Shown: in pieces, positions 9,461-19,136 of the stretch
Layout of the letters: every line of letters begins with the position of its first letter
How positions within the stretch are numbered: the first letter of the stretch is position 1
DNA from: Cyclobacteriaceae bacterium
GTDB lineage: Bacteria; Bacteroidota; Bacteroidia; Cytophagales; Cyclobacteriaceae
Direction: 5' to 3'
DNA length: 64,000 bases
Assembly: GCA_022841475.1 (NCBI GenBank)
Contig: JALHRJ010000011.1
Coordinates: forward strand, 1-64,000
The notes under the pieces: generated by a model
Told to the model about the DNA's origin: nothing
Seen by the model: only the letters and a program-made list of their open reading frames with translations
Databases searched by the model: none
Program-made: the position numbers and the translations under genes

Positions 9461-10255
9461 TCAAATTTGCTCCTGCAATAACAAAGCCGCACATACACCT
9501 GATAATAAGATCTTTTCTTCCGGACTTACGTGCGTGAGATAAACCACTCCTTTATCAATCATAGAAACAGCCGCAACGGCTTTTCCATCTTTGGTTCTGA
9601 TTTCAAAGCCAGCCGAGCCAAAAGGCATAGTGCCTGTTTTTCCCTTCTTACTTACTACTCTCGATAACGGCTTAATAGTATAGTATTCATCTTTGCTCTT
9701 TGATAAATAACCCGTATACGCTTTAGGCCTTGCCTGCGCCTCCTGATTATCTATCATTAACTCCCACCGATTGCTCGCTTGCGCATCATAAAACATTGCA
9801 TAGAAAATATTAGAAGAGTCATCGCCAATACCCAGAATATCACCAAAAATTTCGATTACACTATTAGGATTATTGCCGATGGTAAAATCCTTTGACTTAA
9901 AATTAGTGATGCAATATGCTCGCGCCTGATTGCCAAGACTGTCGGCCAACGCAAAATAGAGGGTTTGATTCTTCTTCACCTTTTCGCTCGTAATTATCTT
10001 CTGAAAGTCCTGATCTGTTGGAATACCCTGCGTAAGTCCAATTATTGAAGACGAGCCCTTCGTCCATGACCGGTCTACCAACAAGGTATGATACTCTCCA
10101 AAAGAAAGTTTCTGATTAATTAAGATGCCTTGTCTTCCCGCCACAGGAAATTCCGATACTGCAGACCATTCCTCGCCTTCCAGGGAAAGTTTCATGGATT
10201 GACTCATCGTGCCCTGCGCAGCGATGAAGTAAACAAAAAGCAATATCTGCTTCAT
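9461..10255 (-). CDS. Secreted hypothetical protein
   Basis: A 264-residue product with an N-terminal signal peptide (MKQILLFVYFIAAQGTMSQS, cleavage near residue 19). The mature part is mixed alpha/beta with no motif I recognise. It converges with the GNAT gene one base apart and follows a lipoprotein gene on the same strand after a 30 bp gap, suggesting a small operon of exported proteins. Confidence 0.55.
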   Translation of the reverse strand: MKQILLFVYFIAAQGTMSQSMKLSLEGEEWSAVSEFPVAGRQGILINQKLSFGEYHTLLVDRSWTKGSSSIIGLTQGIPTDQDFQKIITSEKVKKNQTLYFALADSLGNQARAYCITNFKSKDFTIGNNPNSVIEIFGDILGIGDDSSNIFYAMFYDAQASNRWELMIDNQEAQARPKAYTGYLSKSKDEYYTIKPLSRVVSKKGKTGTMPFGSAGFEIRTKDGKAVAAVSMIDKGVVYLTHVSPEEKILLSGVCAALLLQEQI

Positions 10256-10285
10256 TATATGAATATTTTAATAACTGAATCTAAA

Positions 10286-10834
10286 CTATTTGACACCGGC
10301 CATGATTTCTGTATCCACGGTAGTCCGATAAGCAAAATCATGTATTGTGAATTGTTCCGTTGTCAGATCGAATGAAACACGAATCCAGCCATAGTAATAT
10401 CCTTTATCACCTAACTTAAAACGCATTCCTATAAACTTACTGTTTGCATCCTGCCAATCGCCACTCCAGCTTATGGTTGAATTTGTGATTCTTTTTATCA
10501 CCATCGGCTGAACATTCTTATCAAATGGATTGCCGGGAGCAATTTGCTGGTCATTATCCAACACACCTACACGGCCTGCGATTTCAAATACCTGATTCGC
10601 TCGGGCGGGGTAGATCACGAATTGAAGCTGATCACCAAGATCATCAGCTACAAGTGTTGTAGTAAACAAAAATTCACTGTCTCCATCCTGATCAATATCT
10701 AAATTGAACGATTTATTTTGACTTGCTGTAACATCATTAAGGTTAGTGTAGATGATTGCAGGAGGCAGAAATTCCTCGTCTTGACAAGAAAGAAAAGAAA
10801 GGATCAATACTGGAAAAACAATTAACATTCTCAT
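10286..10834 (-). CDS. Putative lipoprotein of unknown function
   Basis: The 182-residue sequence begins with a lipoprotein signal (VLILSFLSC, cysteine at residue 17). The remainder contains DIDQDGDSEFLF, a DxDxDG calcium-loop-like motif as found in FG-GAP/EF-type secreted proteins, and a beta-rich body. It precedes the secreted gene at 9461. Its ATG overlaps the stop of a small upstream ORF (ATGA). Confidence 0.55.
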   Translation of the reverse strand: MRMLIVFPVLILSFLSCQDEEFLPPAIIYTNLNDVTASQNKSFNLDIDQDGDSEFLFTTTLVADDLGDQLQFVIYPARANQVFEIAGRVGVLDNDQQIAPGNPFDKNVQPMVIKRITNSTISWSGDWQDANSKFIGMRFKLGDKGYYYGWIRVSFDLTTEQFTIHDFAYRTTVDTEIMAGVK

Positions 10835-11082
10835 ATTCTCTTTTTTAATTTCTGGTTTATACGATCCACTGAAAGCAAGGTTTCATTGCCATGATTTCTG
10901 CCATCACGAGCATCCCACATCCGAACAGCTGATGTAAGATTTTGAACAACCACCGATAGCAAATCAAAATCTTTCAACAGGGATTTCCGCTCCTTCACAC
11001 CCCCATAACCGGCAAATCGCATTGATTTAAGTGGTCTTTTACCTGAAACCATCACATCAATCATGTGCGAGCCTTCGTTCAA
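10831..11082 (-). CDS. Small ORF coupled to the lipoprotein gene
   Basis: An 83-codon ORF whose stop overlaps the start of the lipoprotein gene in an ATGA arrangement, typical of translational coupling. The sequence is basic at the C-terminus (INQKLKKRI) and matches nothing I recognise. It could be a fragment or a chance ORF in the divergent promoter region. Confidence 0.3.
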   Translation of the reverse strand: MNEGSHMIDVMVSGKRPLKSMRFAGYGGVKERKSLLKDFDLLSVVVQNLTSAVRMWDARDGRNHGNETLLSVDRINQKLKKRI

Positions 11083-11106
11083 CTCATCAATAAAATTTCA
11101 AAAAAA

Positions 11107-11682
11107 ATGAAAGCGATACTTACAAGTATTATCTGGCTAAGTGCCATGATCTACGCACACGGCCAGGACATGCAAACGGTTTTGGGATCCGATAACCCAA
11201 AAATAATTGGCGCCTATGGTGCAGCCTCTCAAAAATTCAGTTCCATTGATGGCCAGTTTGCCACTCTACTTGGTGGTTATGGCGGACTTCTTTTCAACCA
11301 TAATTTTTTATTAGGTGCCGGGGCCTATGCCTTACTTAATGGTCAACAGGTTAACATTGAAAATGATCCGAATACTTCCCGTCAACTTACCTACATCGGG
11401 TTGATTGTTGAGCGAACATTTAATCCGCAAAAAGTCGTTCATTTCAGCGCAAATATTTTCTCGGGTGCAGCCATCATTGGCGAACAAAGTAAACTTGATG
11501 GTGGTGGCCAATATACTCTTAGTTCACGCGGAGCTTTTTTTATTGAACCGGGCTTACAGGCAGAGGTTAATCTTACAAAATGGTTTCGTATCGCGACAGG
11601 TGCTTCTTATCGGTTAATTGCAGGAGAAAGTAAGTTCTCGGCACCTTCAGCGCACATCAATTTTAAGTTTGGAAAATTTTAA
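11107..11682 (+). CDS. Predicted outer-membrane beta-barrel protein
   Basis: A 191-residue protein from the ATG at 11107, where a clear signal peptide begins (MKAILTSIIWLSAMIYAHGQ). An upstream GTG/ATG extension would bury it and is rejected. The mature chain has alternating strands, glycine-rich turns (LLGGYGGLLF) and ends in INFKFGKF, with a terminal phenylalanine as in small outer-membrane barrels. It is nine bases from the next gene, which has a similar build. Confidence 0.6.
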   Translation: MKAILTSIIWLSAMIYAHGQDMQTVLGSDNPKIIGAYGAASQKFSSIDGQFATLLGGYGGLLFNHNFLLGAGAYALLNGQQVNIENDPNTSRQLTYIGLIVERTFNPQKVVHFSANIFSGAAIIGEQSKLDGGGQYTLSSRGAFFIEPGLQAEVNLTKWFRIATGASYRLIAGESKFSAPSAHINFKFGKF

Positions 11683-11691
11683 TCTAATAAT

Positions 11692-12270
11692 ATGAAATAC
11701 CTGATTAGTGTGTCCATGTTTATTTGTTCAAGTATTATTCTTGAAGCACAAGAAAATACACCGTCCGGTGGAATTCCTTTAACTATTACGATATTCTCCG
11801 AATCTGTAAGTCTGCCCAACTTCAGAAATATTTTGAAAAATGGAAGCCTGGGTGTGCGAATCGGAACGGAACTTTATTATTCAAGGAATTCTTCCCGGCA
11901 ACTCATTCAAACAATAAACCTTTCGTACTATTCACATAAAGAACTGCACAATGCATTCAGCCTGACATCTGAATTTGGGTACCGCAGATTTTTTGGAAAT
12001 GCATTTGCTGATGCAACGGTTGGCGTGGGATATATGCTTATAGATTCGGCCATACCTCGCTATGAAAATGTGAATGGCGATTTTGTAAAGGCATCCTCCA
12101 CCTTTGGAAGGTTTACACCTACACTGGGATTAGGCGCGGGATACCAGTTCAAAAAATTCTCAGCGTTTACACGCTATGAAATGCTTGGCGAAATGCCTTT
12201 TGGCTTCAAAGGAATTCCGGCTTTACCCCATAAAACTATTCACATCGGCACACGCGTTAACTTTAAATAA
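11692..12270 (+). CDS. Predicted outer-membrane beta-barrel protein
   Basis: A 192-residue exported protein with signal peptide (MKYLISVSMFICSSIILEAQ). Strand-like repeats and the ending IHIGTRVNFK suggest a small beta-barrel. It lies between another barrel-like gene and a serine-hydrolase lipoprotein, 8-9 bp apart on each side, so the three are very probably one operon. Function unknown. Confidence 0.55.
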   Translation: MKYLISVSMFICSSIILEAQENTPSGGIPLTITIFSESVSLPNFRNILKNGSLGVRIGTELYYSRNSSRQLIQTINLSYYSHKELHNAFSLTSEFGYRRFFGNAFADATVGVGYMLIDSAIPRYENVNGDFVKASSTFGRFTPTLGLGAGYQFKKFSAFTRYEMLGEMPFGFKGIPALPHKTIHIGTRVNFK

Positions 12271-12278
12271 ACATCTAT

Positions 12279-13415
12279 ATGAAAATTATTGCACCTATAT
12301 TCTTGTGTTTACTACTTTCCGCATGCAGCAACGAAATCATTATTCCTGAACCGCAGTACACAGAAGATGTTTCGTATGAAAATCATCCGAAGCATCAGCA
12401 ATATCAAAGTGAATTAGAGAAATATAAAACTACCACGTATTCTCCAGGCAGTATTTTGCTCATCGATAAGCCCGGTGAGCCTTTATGGATTGGTGCAACA
12501 GGAAGATCAAATCTGGAGTATAAAACCGCGATGAAGACACCTGATCAGTTCCGTACTGGAAGCATCACCAAAGTGTATACGGCTGTTGTCATTATGAAAA
12601 TGGTAGAAGAAGGTAAGCTGTCCTTAAATGATGCGCTTTCTAACCTATTGCCGGAAACCAAAGGAGAAATTGAACAAGCAGATAAAATTACTATCCGGCA
12701 TTTGCTTTCCCACCTGAGTGGGATTATCGATCCTCCTAATGAAAGCCTCAGCTATCAAGCGGAGATTATCAATAATCCAACTTACATGTATAACATGAGC
12801 ATAGAAAACATGTTGAAAAAATATGTATATGGAAAAAAGTTACACTTTGAACCTGGCACCAGTTACTCTTACAGCAACACTAACTATTGGCTATTAGGTC
12901 TGATTGCGGAGCGCAAAAGCGGAGTGCCAATACAGCAGTTAATGAGCAATTATATATTTACACCCTTATCTCTTACGCAAACCTATCTCGAACAACGGGA
13001 TGATCGGAATGTGGTAAGAGGGTATGTTGATTTCTACAATAATGGAATGCTAATGGATGTTTCGCAGTGGGACAGAGCCGAAGGTGATGGCCAGCCTGAT
13101 GGTGGCCTAATCACCAATGCGGAAGAATTGAATAAATTTATGAGAGCACTATTTAGCGGGCAATTAGTTTCAATTGCCACCGTAGAAGAAATGAAAAAGG
13201 TTCAACTACCAGATTGCAACTCACCTGACTGCGAATATGGTTTAGGTCTGGAGCTTTGGCGCACGGATGCAGGTATTGCCTATGGCCACAATGGTTCATT
13301 GGCAGGGCTTGAAGCAAACGCCTTGTATTATGAGGAAACAGGAGGCATTTCTATTCTCTATAAAAACAACGGAAATTTTTCGGACAAGCGCTTCCTTGAT
13401 CAATTGATGAAATGA
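12279..13415 (+). CDS. Beta-lactamase/PBP-like serine hydrolase lipoprotein
   Basis: A 378-residue lipoprotein (lipobox LLSAC, cysteine 16). The beta-lactamase-like fold is marked by S95-I-T-K98 (SxxK, the nucleophile and base), YSYSNTNYW (YxN) and YGHNGSLAG near the C-terminus (HxG, the third motif). These are class C-type esterase/D-aminopeptidase relatives, usually acting on peptidoglycan peptides or small esters rather than antibiotics. It is the third gene of the barrel-barrel-hydrolase row. Confidence 0.87.
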   Translation: MKIIAPIFLCLLLSACSNEIIIPEPQYTEDVSYENHPKHQQYQSELEKYKTTTYSPGSILLIDKPGEPLWIGATGRSNLEYKTAMKTPDQFRTGSITKVYTAVVIMKMVEEGKLSLNDALSNLLPETKGEIEQADKITIRHLLSHLSGIIDPPNESLSYQAEIINNPTYMYNMSIENMLKKYVYGKKLHFEPGTSYSYSNTNYWLLGLIAERKSGVPIQQLMSNYIFTPLSLTQTYLEQRDDRNVVRGYVDFYNNGMLMDVSQWDRAEGDGQPDGGLITNAEELNKFMRALFSGQLVSIATVEEMKKVQLPDCNSPDCEYGLGLELWRTDAGIAYGHNGSLAGLEANALYYEETGGISILYKNNGNFSDKRFLDQLMK

Positions 13416-13431
13416 TTTTAATCTTTACTTC

Positions 13432-14139
13432 ATGAACCCTACCAAAGGAACTGTAAGCAACACTGTTACTTATCTGATTTTTCTGATCGTGGCAGTGATT
13501 GGAATATACTATGGAAGGTCGATTTCAGATTCTTACTCATTTGTAAGAGTTTGGAATTGGTCTACTGTTTTTTGGATGCTACCCGCAGTGCCCCTGTTGT
13601 TTTTACAATCACGTGCAGGTCTTCCTGATTTTTGGACGAAAGAGATTTCTAACATCCAGCGAATTGGCACTCCTGTTTTAATCGGAATTGTATTCGGCCT
13701 CTTGGATGTTTTGGTGATCAAGGTGATGCTGCATCCGGAACCCTACACGGAGCTGCCACCTTTTTTGCAGCCTTTTCCTTATTCTATTTTCCTTTACTTC
13801 TCGGGCGCATTTGAAATAGAAGTATTCTATCGTCTTATACCTCTTACATTGATCTTATTGATCGGTAAATGGTGGAAGCAAGGCAAGTACTTTCAAAAAT
13901 TCTTTTGGGCAGGTGTTGTATTAACTGCGTTAAGAGAACCCATTGAGCATTTACCAGATGGGAATGCGTGGCTGATAGTTTATTCTTTGCTGACTGGCTT
14001 TCTGATGAATTTGTTGCAAGCCATTTGGTTTAAAAGGGCTGGATTTATCGCTTCCTTAGTATTACGTTTGGGTCATTATCTGGTCTGGCATATTTTATTA
14101 GGTGTTTATGTTCAGATGATTGAATTGGGAAATAGTTAA
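13432..14139 (+). CDS. CPBP-like intramembrane protease family protein
   Basis: A 235-residue protein with about seven membrane segments. FEIEVFYRLIPL resembles the EExxxR motif of CPBP (CAAX-protease-like) proteins and RLGHYLVWHILLG resembles their last histidine motif, but the first glutamate pair is not complete (EIE rather than EE). It may be a divergent or inactive member. It starts 16 bp after the serine hydrolase, and its stop overlaps the convergent LytTR gene by four bases. Confidence 0.5.
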   Translation: MNPTKGTVSNTVTYLIFLIVAVIGIYYGRSISDSYSFVRVWNWSTVFWMLPAVPLLFLQSRAGLPDFWTKEISNIQRIGTPVLIGIVFGLLDVLVIKVMLHPEPYTELPPFLQPFPYSIFLYFSGAFEIEVFYRLIPLTLILLIGKWWKQGKYFQKFFWAGVVLTALREPIEHLPDGNAWLIVYSLLTGFLMNLLQAIWFKRAGFIASLVLRLGHYLVWHILLGVYVQMIELGNS

Positions 14140-15011
14140 ACCTTGCTCCCGATCCATTCCTTAAATTCTGCTGCTTTCTTTTTACTGACAGTCACTTCGT
14201 CAGCAGCGGAAGGTTCTAATGTGAGGATCAATTTACCTGAGCTATCTGACTTAAATAATTTGATTGCTTTAATGTTTCCAATCATCTGCCTGTTCAAACG
14301 AAAAAAAGCTGCGGGATCTAACAACTCTTCAAGGGTTTCCAAAGACGATGATGATGTATACTCCTTCGAATCAAATGTTTTAATGAAACTGATTTCATTC
14401 TGCTTATAAATAAAAGCGATGTCATTTGTTTGTATTGGCACCGAAGAGGTACCATAATTTACGATCACTAAATCGCGATAGCCAGAAGGTTTAATAAGAT
14501 CTGCAGAACTCTTTACCCCTGCTACGGAAGTTTCCAATTCGCGCACCCGGTTATGTAAATCCTCTATAGTATGTGTATAATATTGATGGAAGTACATACC
14601 CGTATAAATCATATGAACAAGCACGGTGAATACAATCGTAAGTGGAAAGTCATAAACGAGCAGATAACCGGTATTAAAATTATTGGGTCGGCTAATGATG
14701 AGTTCATTCCAGATATAAATCATGGATGCAACCAGAGGAACTGTAATCAGCAAAGATCCGAATGCCTCAATGATGAATCGTTGAAATCGCTGAGTTATCC
14801 ACGAGTATTGTGCATCCAGGTATATAATTAATCTCCGGTTTGCCTCCCAACTTAGCGCTACGATTAGTGTATTCCATATTAAATCTCCATAATAAAGCGG
14901 TTGCTTCATCAGAGATCCGATCGACTCATACTCGCCAAAGTGGCGAAGTATAAATCCCAGCAGTGGATAGCCAATAATACGAAGCCACTTATCGTGGTAT
15001 TGAATTTTCAT
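14136..15011 (-). CDS. Membrane-anchored LytTR DNA-binding regulator
   Basis: A 291-residue protein with four hydrophobic segments in the first ~145 residues, a short coiled coil (IEDLHNRVRELETSV) and a LytTR domain at about 190-288 (IAFIYKQNEISFIKTFDSKEY, FFRLNRQMIGNIKAI). Unlike LytR response regulators it has no receiver domain; the membrane part replaces it. It converges on the CPBP-like gene and is divergent from the gene at 15119. Confidence 0.8.
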   Translation of the reverse strand: MKIQYHDKWLRIIGYPLLGFILRHFGEYESIGSLMKQPLYYGDLIWNTLIVALSWEANRRLIIYLDAQYSWITQRFQRFIIEAFGSLLITVPLVASMIYIWNELIISRPNNFNTGYLLVYDFPLTIVFTVLVHMIYTGMYFHQYYTHTIEDLHNRVRELETSVAGVKSSADLIKPSGYRDLVIVNYGTSSVPIQTNDIAFIYKQNEISFIKTFDSKEYTSSSSLETLEELLDPAAFFRLNRQMIGNIKAIKLFKSDSSGKLILTLEPSAADEVTVSKKKAAEFKEWIGSKV

Positions 15012-15118
15012 AGGTGGGAATAAACTAACTGATTAAAGTCAGCATGTCGTGAAATCTTTATCATAAAATTAAGGCGAAAATTTACTCAATTTTCCAAGGT
15101 TATAATAAACGCCATGGT

Positions 15119-16216
15119 ATGAAATATCTATTTGCCCTTCTGCTCGCCATGCACGGCCTAGTACATCTTATGGGCTTTGCCAAGGCTTTTGATCTCGCTC
15201 AACTCAATCAACTCACCAAAGAGATTTCAAAACCGATTGGAATTGCCTGGCTAATAACAACTTTGATTTTCCTGATTGCCGGCACATCATTTCTTCTGAA
15301 AAAAGATTTATGGTGGCTTGTAGCTATAACGGGTGCGGTCCTATCACAGATATTAATCATGCTCTTTTGGCAGGATGCCAAATTCGGAACGATTGCCAAT
15401 GTAATTATACTGCTTGTTGTAGTTCCTGCATGGGCAGCGTGGCATTTTGAAAATCAATACAAAAAAGATGTTACTGAAAACCAATCATATGCTGACAGCC
15501 GCGCTGAATATTTACTAACTACTGAAGCCATTACCCATTTACCCGAGCCCGTTCAACGATATATCATTTACTCCGGTGCTATTGGTAAACCCGTACTTAC
15601 AAATTTCAAAATCAAATTTGTAGGCCAAATCCGAGCCGATGAAAAGTCAGCATGGATGCCATTTACAACAGAACAATATAACTTCATCGAACCCCCCACC
15701 CGGCTCTTTTTTATGAAGGCCACCATGAAAGGCCTACCTGTTTCCGGATACCATTCCTTTAGAAATGGAACTGCAATCATGGACATCCGATTGCTCTCGT
15801 TGTTCAATGTTCAGTATCAAGCTGGCAAAGAAATGGATATTGCCGAAACCGTTACCTGGTTTAACGATCTTTGTCTATTTGCTCCGGCAGGTCTTATTGA
15901 CAAAAGAATTGACTGGGAAGCTATTGACAGTCTAACTTCCAAGGCAACTTTTAAAAACAATAACATAACTATCACCGCTATCCTTTATTTTAATAATGAT
16001 GGTGAACTCGTCAACTTTGCATCAGATGATCGGTATCAAATAGTAAGCGAAACCGATCGCAAAACCGTTCGTTTCTCTACGCCCGTAAAAAACTATGTTG
16101 AACTCAACGGCAGAAAGTATCCTTCTTATGGGGAAGCCATTTGGAATCTGCCGGAAGGCGATCTCGTCTACGGTCAGTTCAACACAAAAGAAGTTAAGTA
16201 TAACGCAAAAGACTAA
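15119..16216 (+). CDS. Membrane protein with DUF6544-like domain
   Basis: A 365-residue protein with three or four hydrophobic N-terminal helices (about 1-110, opening MKYLFALLLAMHGLVHLMGF) followed by a soluble domain rich in beta structure (FKIKFVGQIRADEKSAWMPF ... RLFFMKATMKGLPVSGYHSF). This resembles the DUF6544 family as I recall it. No enzymatic motif is apparent. Confidence 0.6.
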   Translation: MKYLFALLLAMHGLVHLMGFAKAFDLAQLNQLTKEISKPIGIAWLITTLIFLIAGTSFLLKKDLWWLVAITGAVLSQILIMLFWQDAKFGTIANVIILLVVVPAWAAWHFENQYKKDVTENQSYADSRAEYLLTTEAITHLPEPVQRYIIYSGAIGKPVLTNFKIKFVGQIRADEKSAWMPFTTEQYNFIEPPTRLFFMKATMKGLPVSGYHSFRNGTAIMDIRLLSLFNVQYQAGKEMDIAETVTWFNDLCLFAPAGLIDKRIDWEAIDSLTSKATFKNNNITITAILYFNNDGELVNFASDDRYQIVSETDRKTVRFSTPVKNYVELNGRKYPSYGEAIWNLPEGDLVYGQFNTKEVKYNAKD

Positions 16217-16281
16217 CAGCAAAAATCAAGCATAGCTTTTTCACGAGGTAATGCTTAGTTTCGTTTTGCAAAATTTTATTT

Positions 16282-16962
16282 ATGCTAAAAGTAATTGCGT
16301 TCGATGCTGATGACACGCTGTGGCACAATGAGGCTTATTTTCAGGAAACGGAACATAAGTTCTGTGCCTTATTAGAAAATTATCTACCTCAACATACCGT
16401 TGCCCGTGAGTTGTTGCAAACTGAAATTGCAAATATTGCCCTTTACGGATATGGCATAAAAGCTTTCATGCTCTCCATGATTGAAACTGCCATCCGCATC
16501 ACTGACAAACAGATTTCAAATGAGGCAATTGAAAAAATAATCAGTTATGGCCGTGAACATCTCGACAAGCCTGTTGAAATTATTGAAGGAGTGGAAGAAG
16601 TATTACAAAAGCTAAAAGGTAAATACAGGCTGGTAATGGCAACCAAAGGTGATTTACTAGACCAGGAACGCAAGCTGAAAAAATCAGGGCTGGATCATTA
16701 CTTTCATCATATCGAGATCATGTCAGAAAAAAAAGAAGCGGATTTCAAAAAACTTATCAAACATCTTGATATTCATCCGGAGGAATTTGCCATGGCGGGT
16801 AATTCTCTTAAGTCGGATGTCTTGCCCGTATTAAACCTGGGGGGACATGGATTTCATATTCCATACCACATCACCTGGGCCCATGAACGGGTAGAATCCA
16901 CCATCGAACATGACAATTTTAAACAGCTAAATTCTATTATTGAATTGCTAAACTATGTATAG
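16282..16962 (+). CDS. HAD superfamily hydrolase
   Basis: A 226-residue HAD phosphatase: motif I is FDADDTLWHNE with D8 as nucleophile and D10 as acid/base, motif II is the MATKGD segment, and motif III/IV is the MAGNSLKSDV segment. The helical cap lies between motifs I and II, as in subclass I enzymes. The substrate cannot be read from the sequence. Convergent with the LytTR response regulator at 16986. Confidence 0.85.
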   Translation: MLKVIAFDADDTLWHNEAYFQETEHKFCALLENYLPQHTVARELLQTEIANIALYGYGIKAFMLSMIETAIRITDKQISNEAIEKIISYGREHLDKPVEIIEGVEEVLQKLKGKYRLVMATKGDLLDQERKLKKSGLDHYFHHIEIMSEKKEADFKKLIKHLDIHPEEFAMAGNSLKSDVLPVLNLGGHGFHIPYHITWAHERVESTIEHDNFKQLNSIIELLNYV

Positions 16963-16985
16963 CCAATCTGTACTTTATAATTTAA

Positions 16986-17732
16986 TTAAACTACTTTCTT
17001 CCTGATCAACTTTGCATACGTGCGGCTCACCGGAAAACTCTTTCCGTTTTGCATCTTCACCACCATGCCACCATTAAAGTGACGTTCAATTTCTTTTAGA
17101 TAATTAACATTGACAATGGTAGAGCGATGCACGCGAATAAACGTATCCGGATTCATAATCTCTTCGAGCTTTCCAATACCTGAAGAGCTTACAAACTGAT
17201 CGTTCTTGGTAGAGATTACTGTATAATCCCCAGATGCCTCCAGGTAAATAATTTCATCTACAGGAAGGTTAAAAAGCTTCTCTGATTTTTGAACAAAAAT
17301 GTGAGAGTCGTAAGACGTTCTGGCATTTACCGGGCGTAGGCTTCCCAATAAATCTTCGATGTTTCCTTCTTCCATCTTTTTTCTTTTCAGTGCCCGATCA
17401 ACGGCTAACTTAAATCTGTCTTGATCGAGCGGCTTTAACAGATAGTCGACAGCGTTTCGTTCAAATGCTTGAATGGCATATTGATCATAAGCCGTTGTAA
17501 AGATTACATAGGGCTCATGCTCAATTTCATCCAGCACATCAAACCCATTCATTCCAGGCATCTGCACATCGAGAAAAATCATATCTGGTTTAAGCTTATT
17601 GATTTGCTCAACAGCATCGGTTCCTTTATTGCACTCACCAATAATTTCTATTTGTGGAAAAGTCTCTAAAAACTCGCGCAATAATTCACGCGCTAATTTT
17701 TCATCATCAATAATCAAACAGGTAGTATTCAT
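16986..17732 (-). CDS. LytTR family response regulator
   Basis: A 248-residue regulator with a receiver domain (acidic pair D9/D10, phospho-acceptor D55 in MIFLDVQMPG, conserved lysine in YLLKPL) and a C-terminal LytTR domain (about 145-248; IIYLEASGDYTVIST, FIRVHRSTIVNVNYL). It follows its sensor kinase on the same strand, separated by 120 bp containing a palindromic repeat. Together they form an AlgZ/AlgR- or LytS/LytR-type pair. Confidence 0.92.
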   Translation of the reverse strand: MNTTCLIIDDEKLARELLREFLETFPQIEIIGECNKGTDAVEQINKLKPDMIFLDVQMPGMNGFDVLDEIEHEPYVIFTTAYDQYAIQAFERNAVDYLLKPLDQDRFKLAVDRALKRKKMEEGNIEDLLGSLRPVNARTSYDSHIFVQKSEKLFNLPVDEIIYLEASGDYTVISTKNDQFVSSSGIGKLEEIMNPDTFIRVHRSTIVNVNYLKEIERHFNGGMVVKMQNGKSFPVSRTYAKLIRKKVV

Positions 17733-17759
17733 ATGTTTATAATTTTTTGTTTAAGGTCA

Positions 17760-17855
17760 CATGCCTGCATGCAGTAGTGGCATTTCGGCACGCAGGCATG
17801 GAATGCCCAAAATAAATATTTCCAGTTGGCGCGAAGCGCTTACATGGGCATTTCA
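17760..17855. repeat. Nested palindromic repeat between kinase and regulator
   Basis: CATGCCTGCATGC (17760-17772) pairs with GCACGCAGGCATG (17788-17800) with one G-T pair. A second pair, GGCATTTC near 17780 and 17848 against GGAATGCC near 17800-17806, is interleaved, and GCGCGAAGCGC lies nearby. The block looks like a REP-type mobile palindrome inserted in the HK-RR intergenic gap, or an attenuating hairpin. Confidence 0.5.
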
Positions 17856-18974
17856 TAATAATTGGTTTTCAATAATTGATTCTTTATTTTTTTCTTGCAT
17901 TACTTTTTTATCCTCTAAAAAAAAGCTGACCGAATATCCGTGTTCACTGGCCAGTACCCGCAAATGAGATTGAACACCAAAATAGCTCTTCAATCGGAGA
18001 TTTGTGTTCATCATACCCACCCCACTGGAACTTCCATCCATTACTTTCTTGGCTTTAGACCCGAGCCCATCATCCTTGATCTCGAAAAAAATCACGGAGC
18101 CAGAACGCCTGACAGTTAATGATATTGTACCGCCCTCCTCTTTGGGGGCTATTCCATATTTCACTGAGTTCTCCACCAGCGGTTGAAGGATCATGGGTGG
18201 GATATAAATACCCAAACAGGTGGAATCAATATGCTTTTCAAATTTTAACCTCTCACCAAAACGCACCTGTTGAATTCGAATATAATTTTCAATAAACTCA
18301 ATCTCATGTAGCAGTTTAACCATATCACCACTGTGCGAGTCTAAGGCATACCTAAAAATATCTGACAATTGGCTAATCACTTTGCGGGCCTGATCCTTGC
18401 TTGAATGAACAAGTGTGCTGATCGAGTTTAACGTATTGAACAAAAAGTGTGGATTGATCTGGGATTTTAAAAGTGAAATCTGCATTTCTTTATTGCGTAT
18501 GGCCAATTCACTTTTCTCCTGTTCTTGCTTTTGAAGTCCCTGAAAATATCTAATTACATAATACACCCCTACGGTAATAATATATTGATCATTAATCCGG
18601 AGTGCAGACAAATTTCCGAGCATCTCTACCAGGTATTCCCGCCAATGCTCAAAGTAGGTAAATCCTTCCAGGTAGAGCGTAAAGTAATAGGACAGGGTTC
18701 CCATGAGTAAAAAGAAAACAATAATCCCCGATACATGACCGGCAATTTGCCACCGTGCGCTAAAATTGAATAACCAATGCGACCAGATAAAAATGAGTAA
18801 AATAAATACACAAAGTGCTTCCAGTAAGAAAAGCTTAGTCCACAAAACATAATATTCAGGATTAACGAACCTAAATTCCCACACGGCACTCACGGCAAAA
18901 TTTATCGCATACCAAAGGCAAATGAGCAGATAAGCTCGTTTCCAGATCCCCGGTATTGCATCCAACCATTTCAT
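17853..18974 (-). CDS. Sensor histidine kinase, LytS/YpdA-type (His_kinase family)
   Basis: A 373-residue protein with four hydrophobic segments (about 10-140), a coiled-coil linker (about 150-180) and the His_kinase motif LKSQINPHFLFNTLNSI, where the histidine of NPHFLFN is phosphorylated. An ATPase domain follows (LQPLVENSVKYG N-box, DDGLG). This is the usual partner of LytTR regulators, and the response-regulator gene lies directly downstream. Confidence 0.92.
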   Translation of the reverse strand: MKWLDAIPGIWKRAYLLICLWYAINFAVSAVWEFRFVNPEYYVLWTKLFLLEALCVFILLIFIWSHWLFNFSARWQIAGHVSGIIVFFLLMGTLSYYFTLYLEGFTYFEHWREYLVEMLGNLSALRINDQYIITVGVYYVIRYFQGLQKQEQEKSELAIRNKEMQISLLKSQINPHFLFNTLNSISTLVHSSKDQARKVISQLSDIFRYALDSHSGDMVKLLHEIEFIENYIRIQQVRFGERLKFEKHIDSTCLGIYIPPMILQPLVENSVKYGIAPKEEGGTISLTVRRSGSVIFFEIKDDGLGSKAKKVMDGSSSGVGMMNTNLRLKSYFGVQSHLRVLASEHGYSVSFFLEDKKVMQEKNKESIIENQLL

Positions 18975-19096
18975 AATTGGGAAGATTATTCTATAAAGTT
19001 AAACATTCGAAGGCAAAGCCGACTAATGTAATGTATTAACGCTTAATGGAGGTTTTACTGCGTTAGGTTACCTGAGTCTTTTGTTCGTGAATACAC

Positions 19097-19104
19097 TATC
19101 TTTG
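19097..19104 (+). promoter_or_regulatory. Putative -7 element TAnnTTTG
   Basis: TATCTTTG matches the Bacteroidota -7 consensus, 32 bp before the ATG at 19137. No well-spaced TTTG -33 element is present. Confidence 0.45.
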
Positions 19105-19136
19105 AATCTAAATCGTTGAAATCGTAATTTCTTTAC

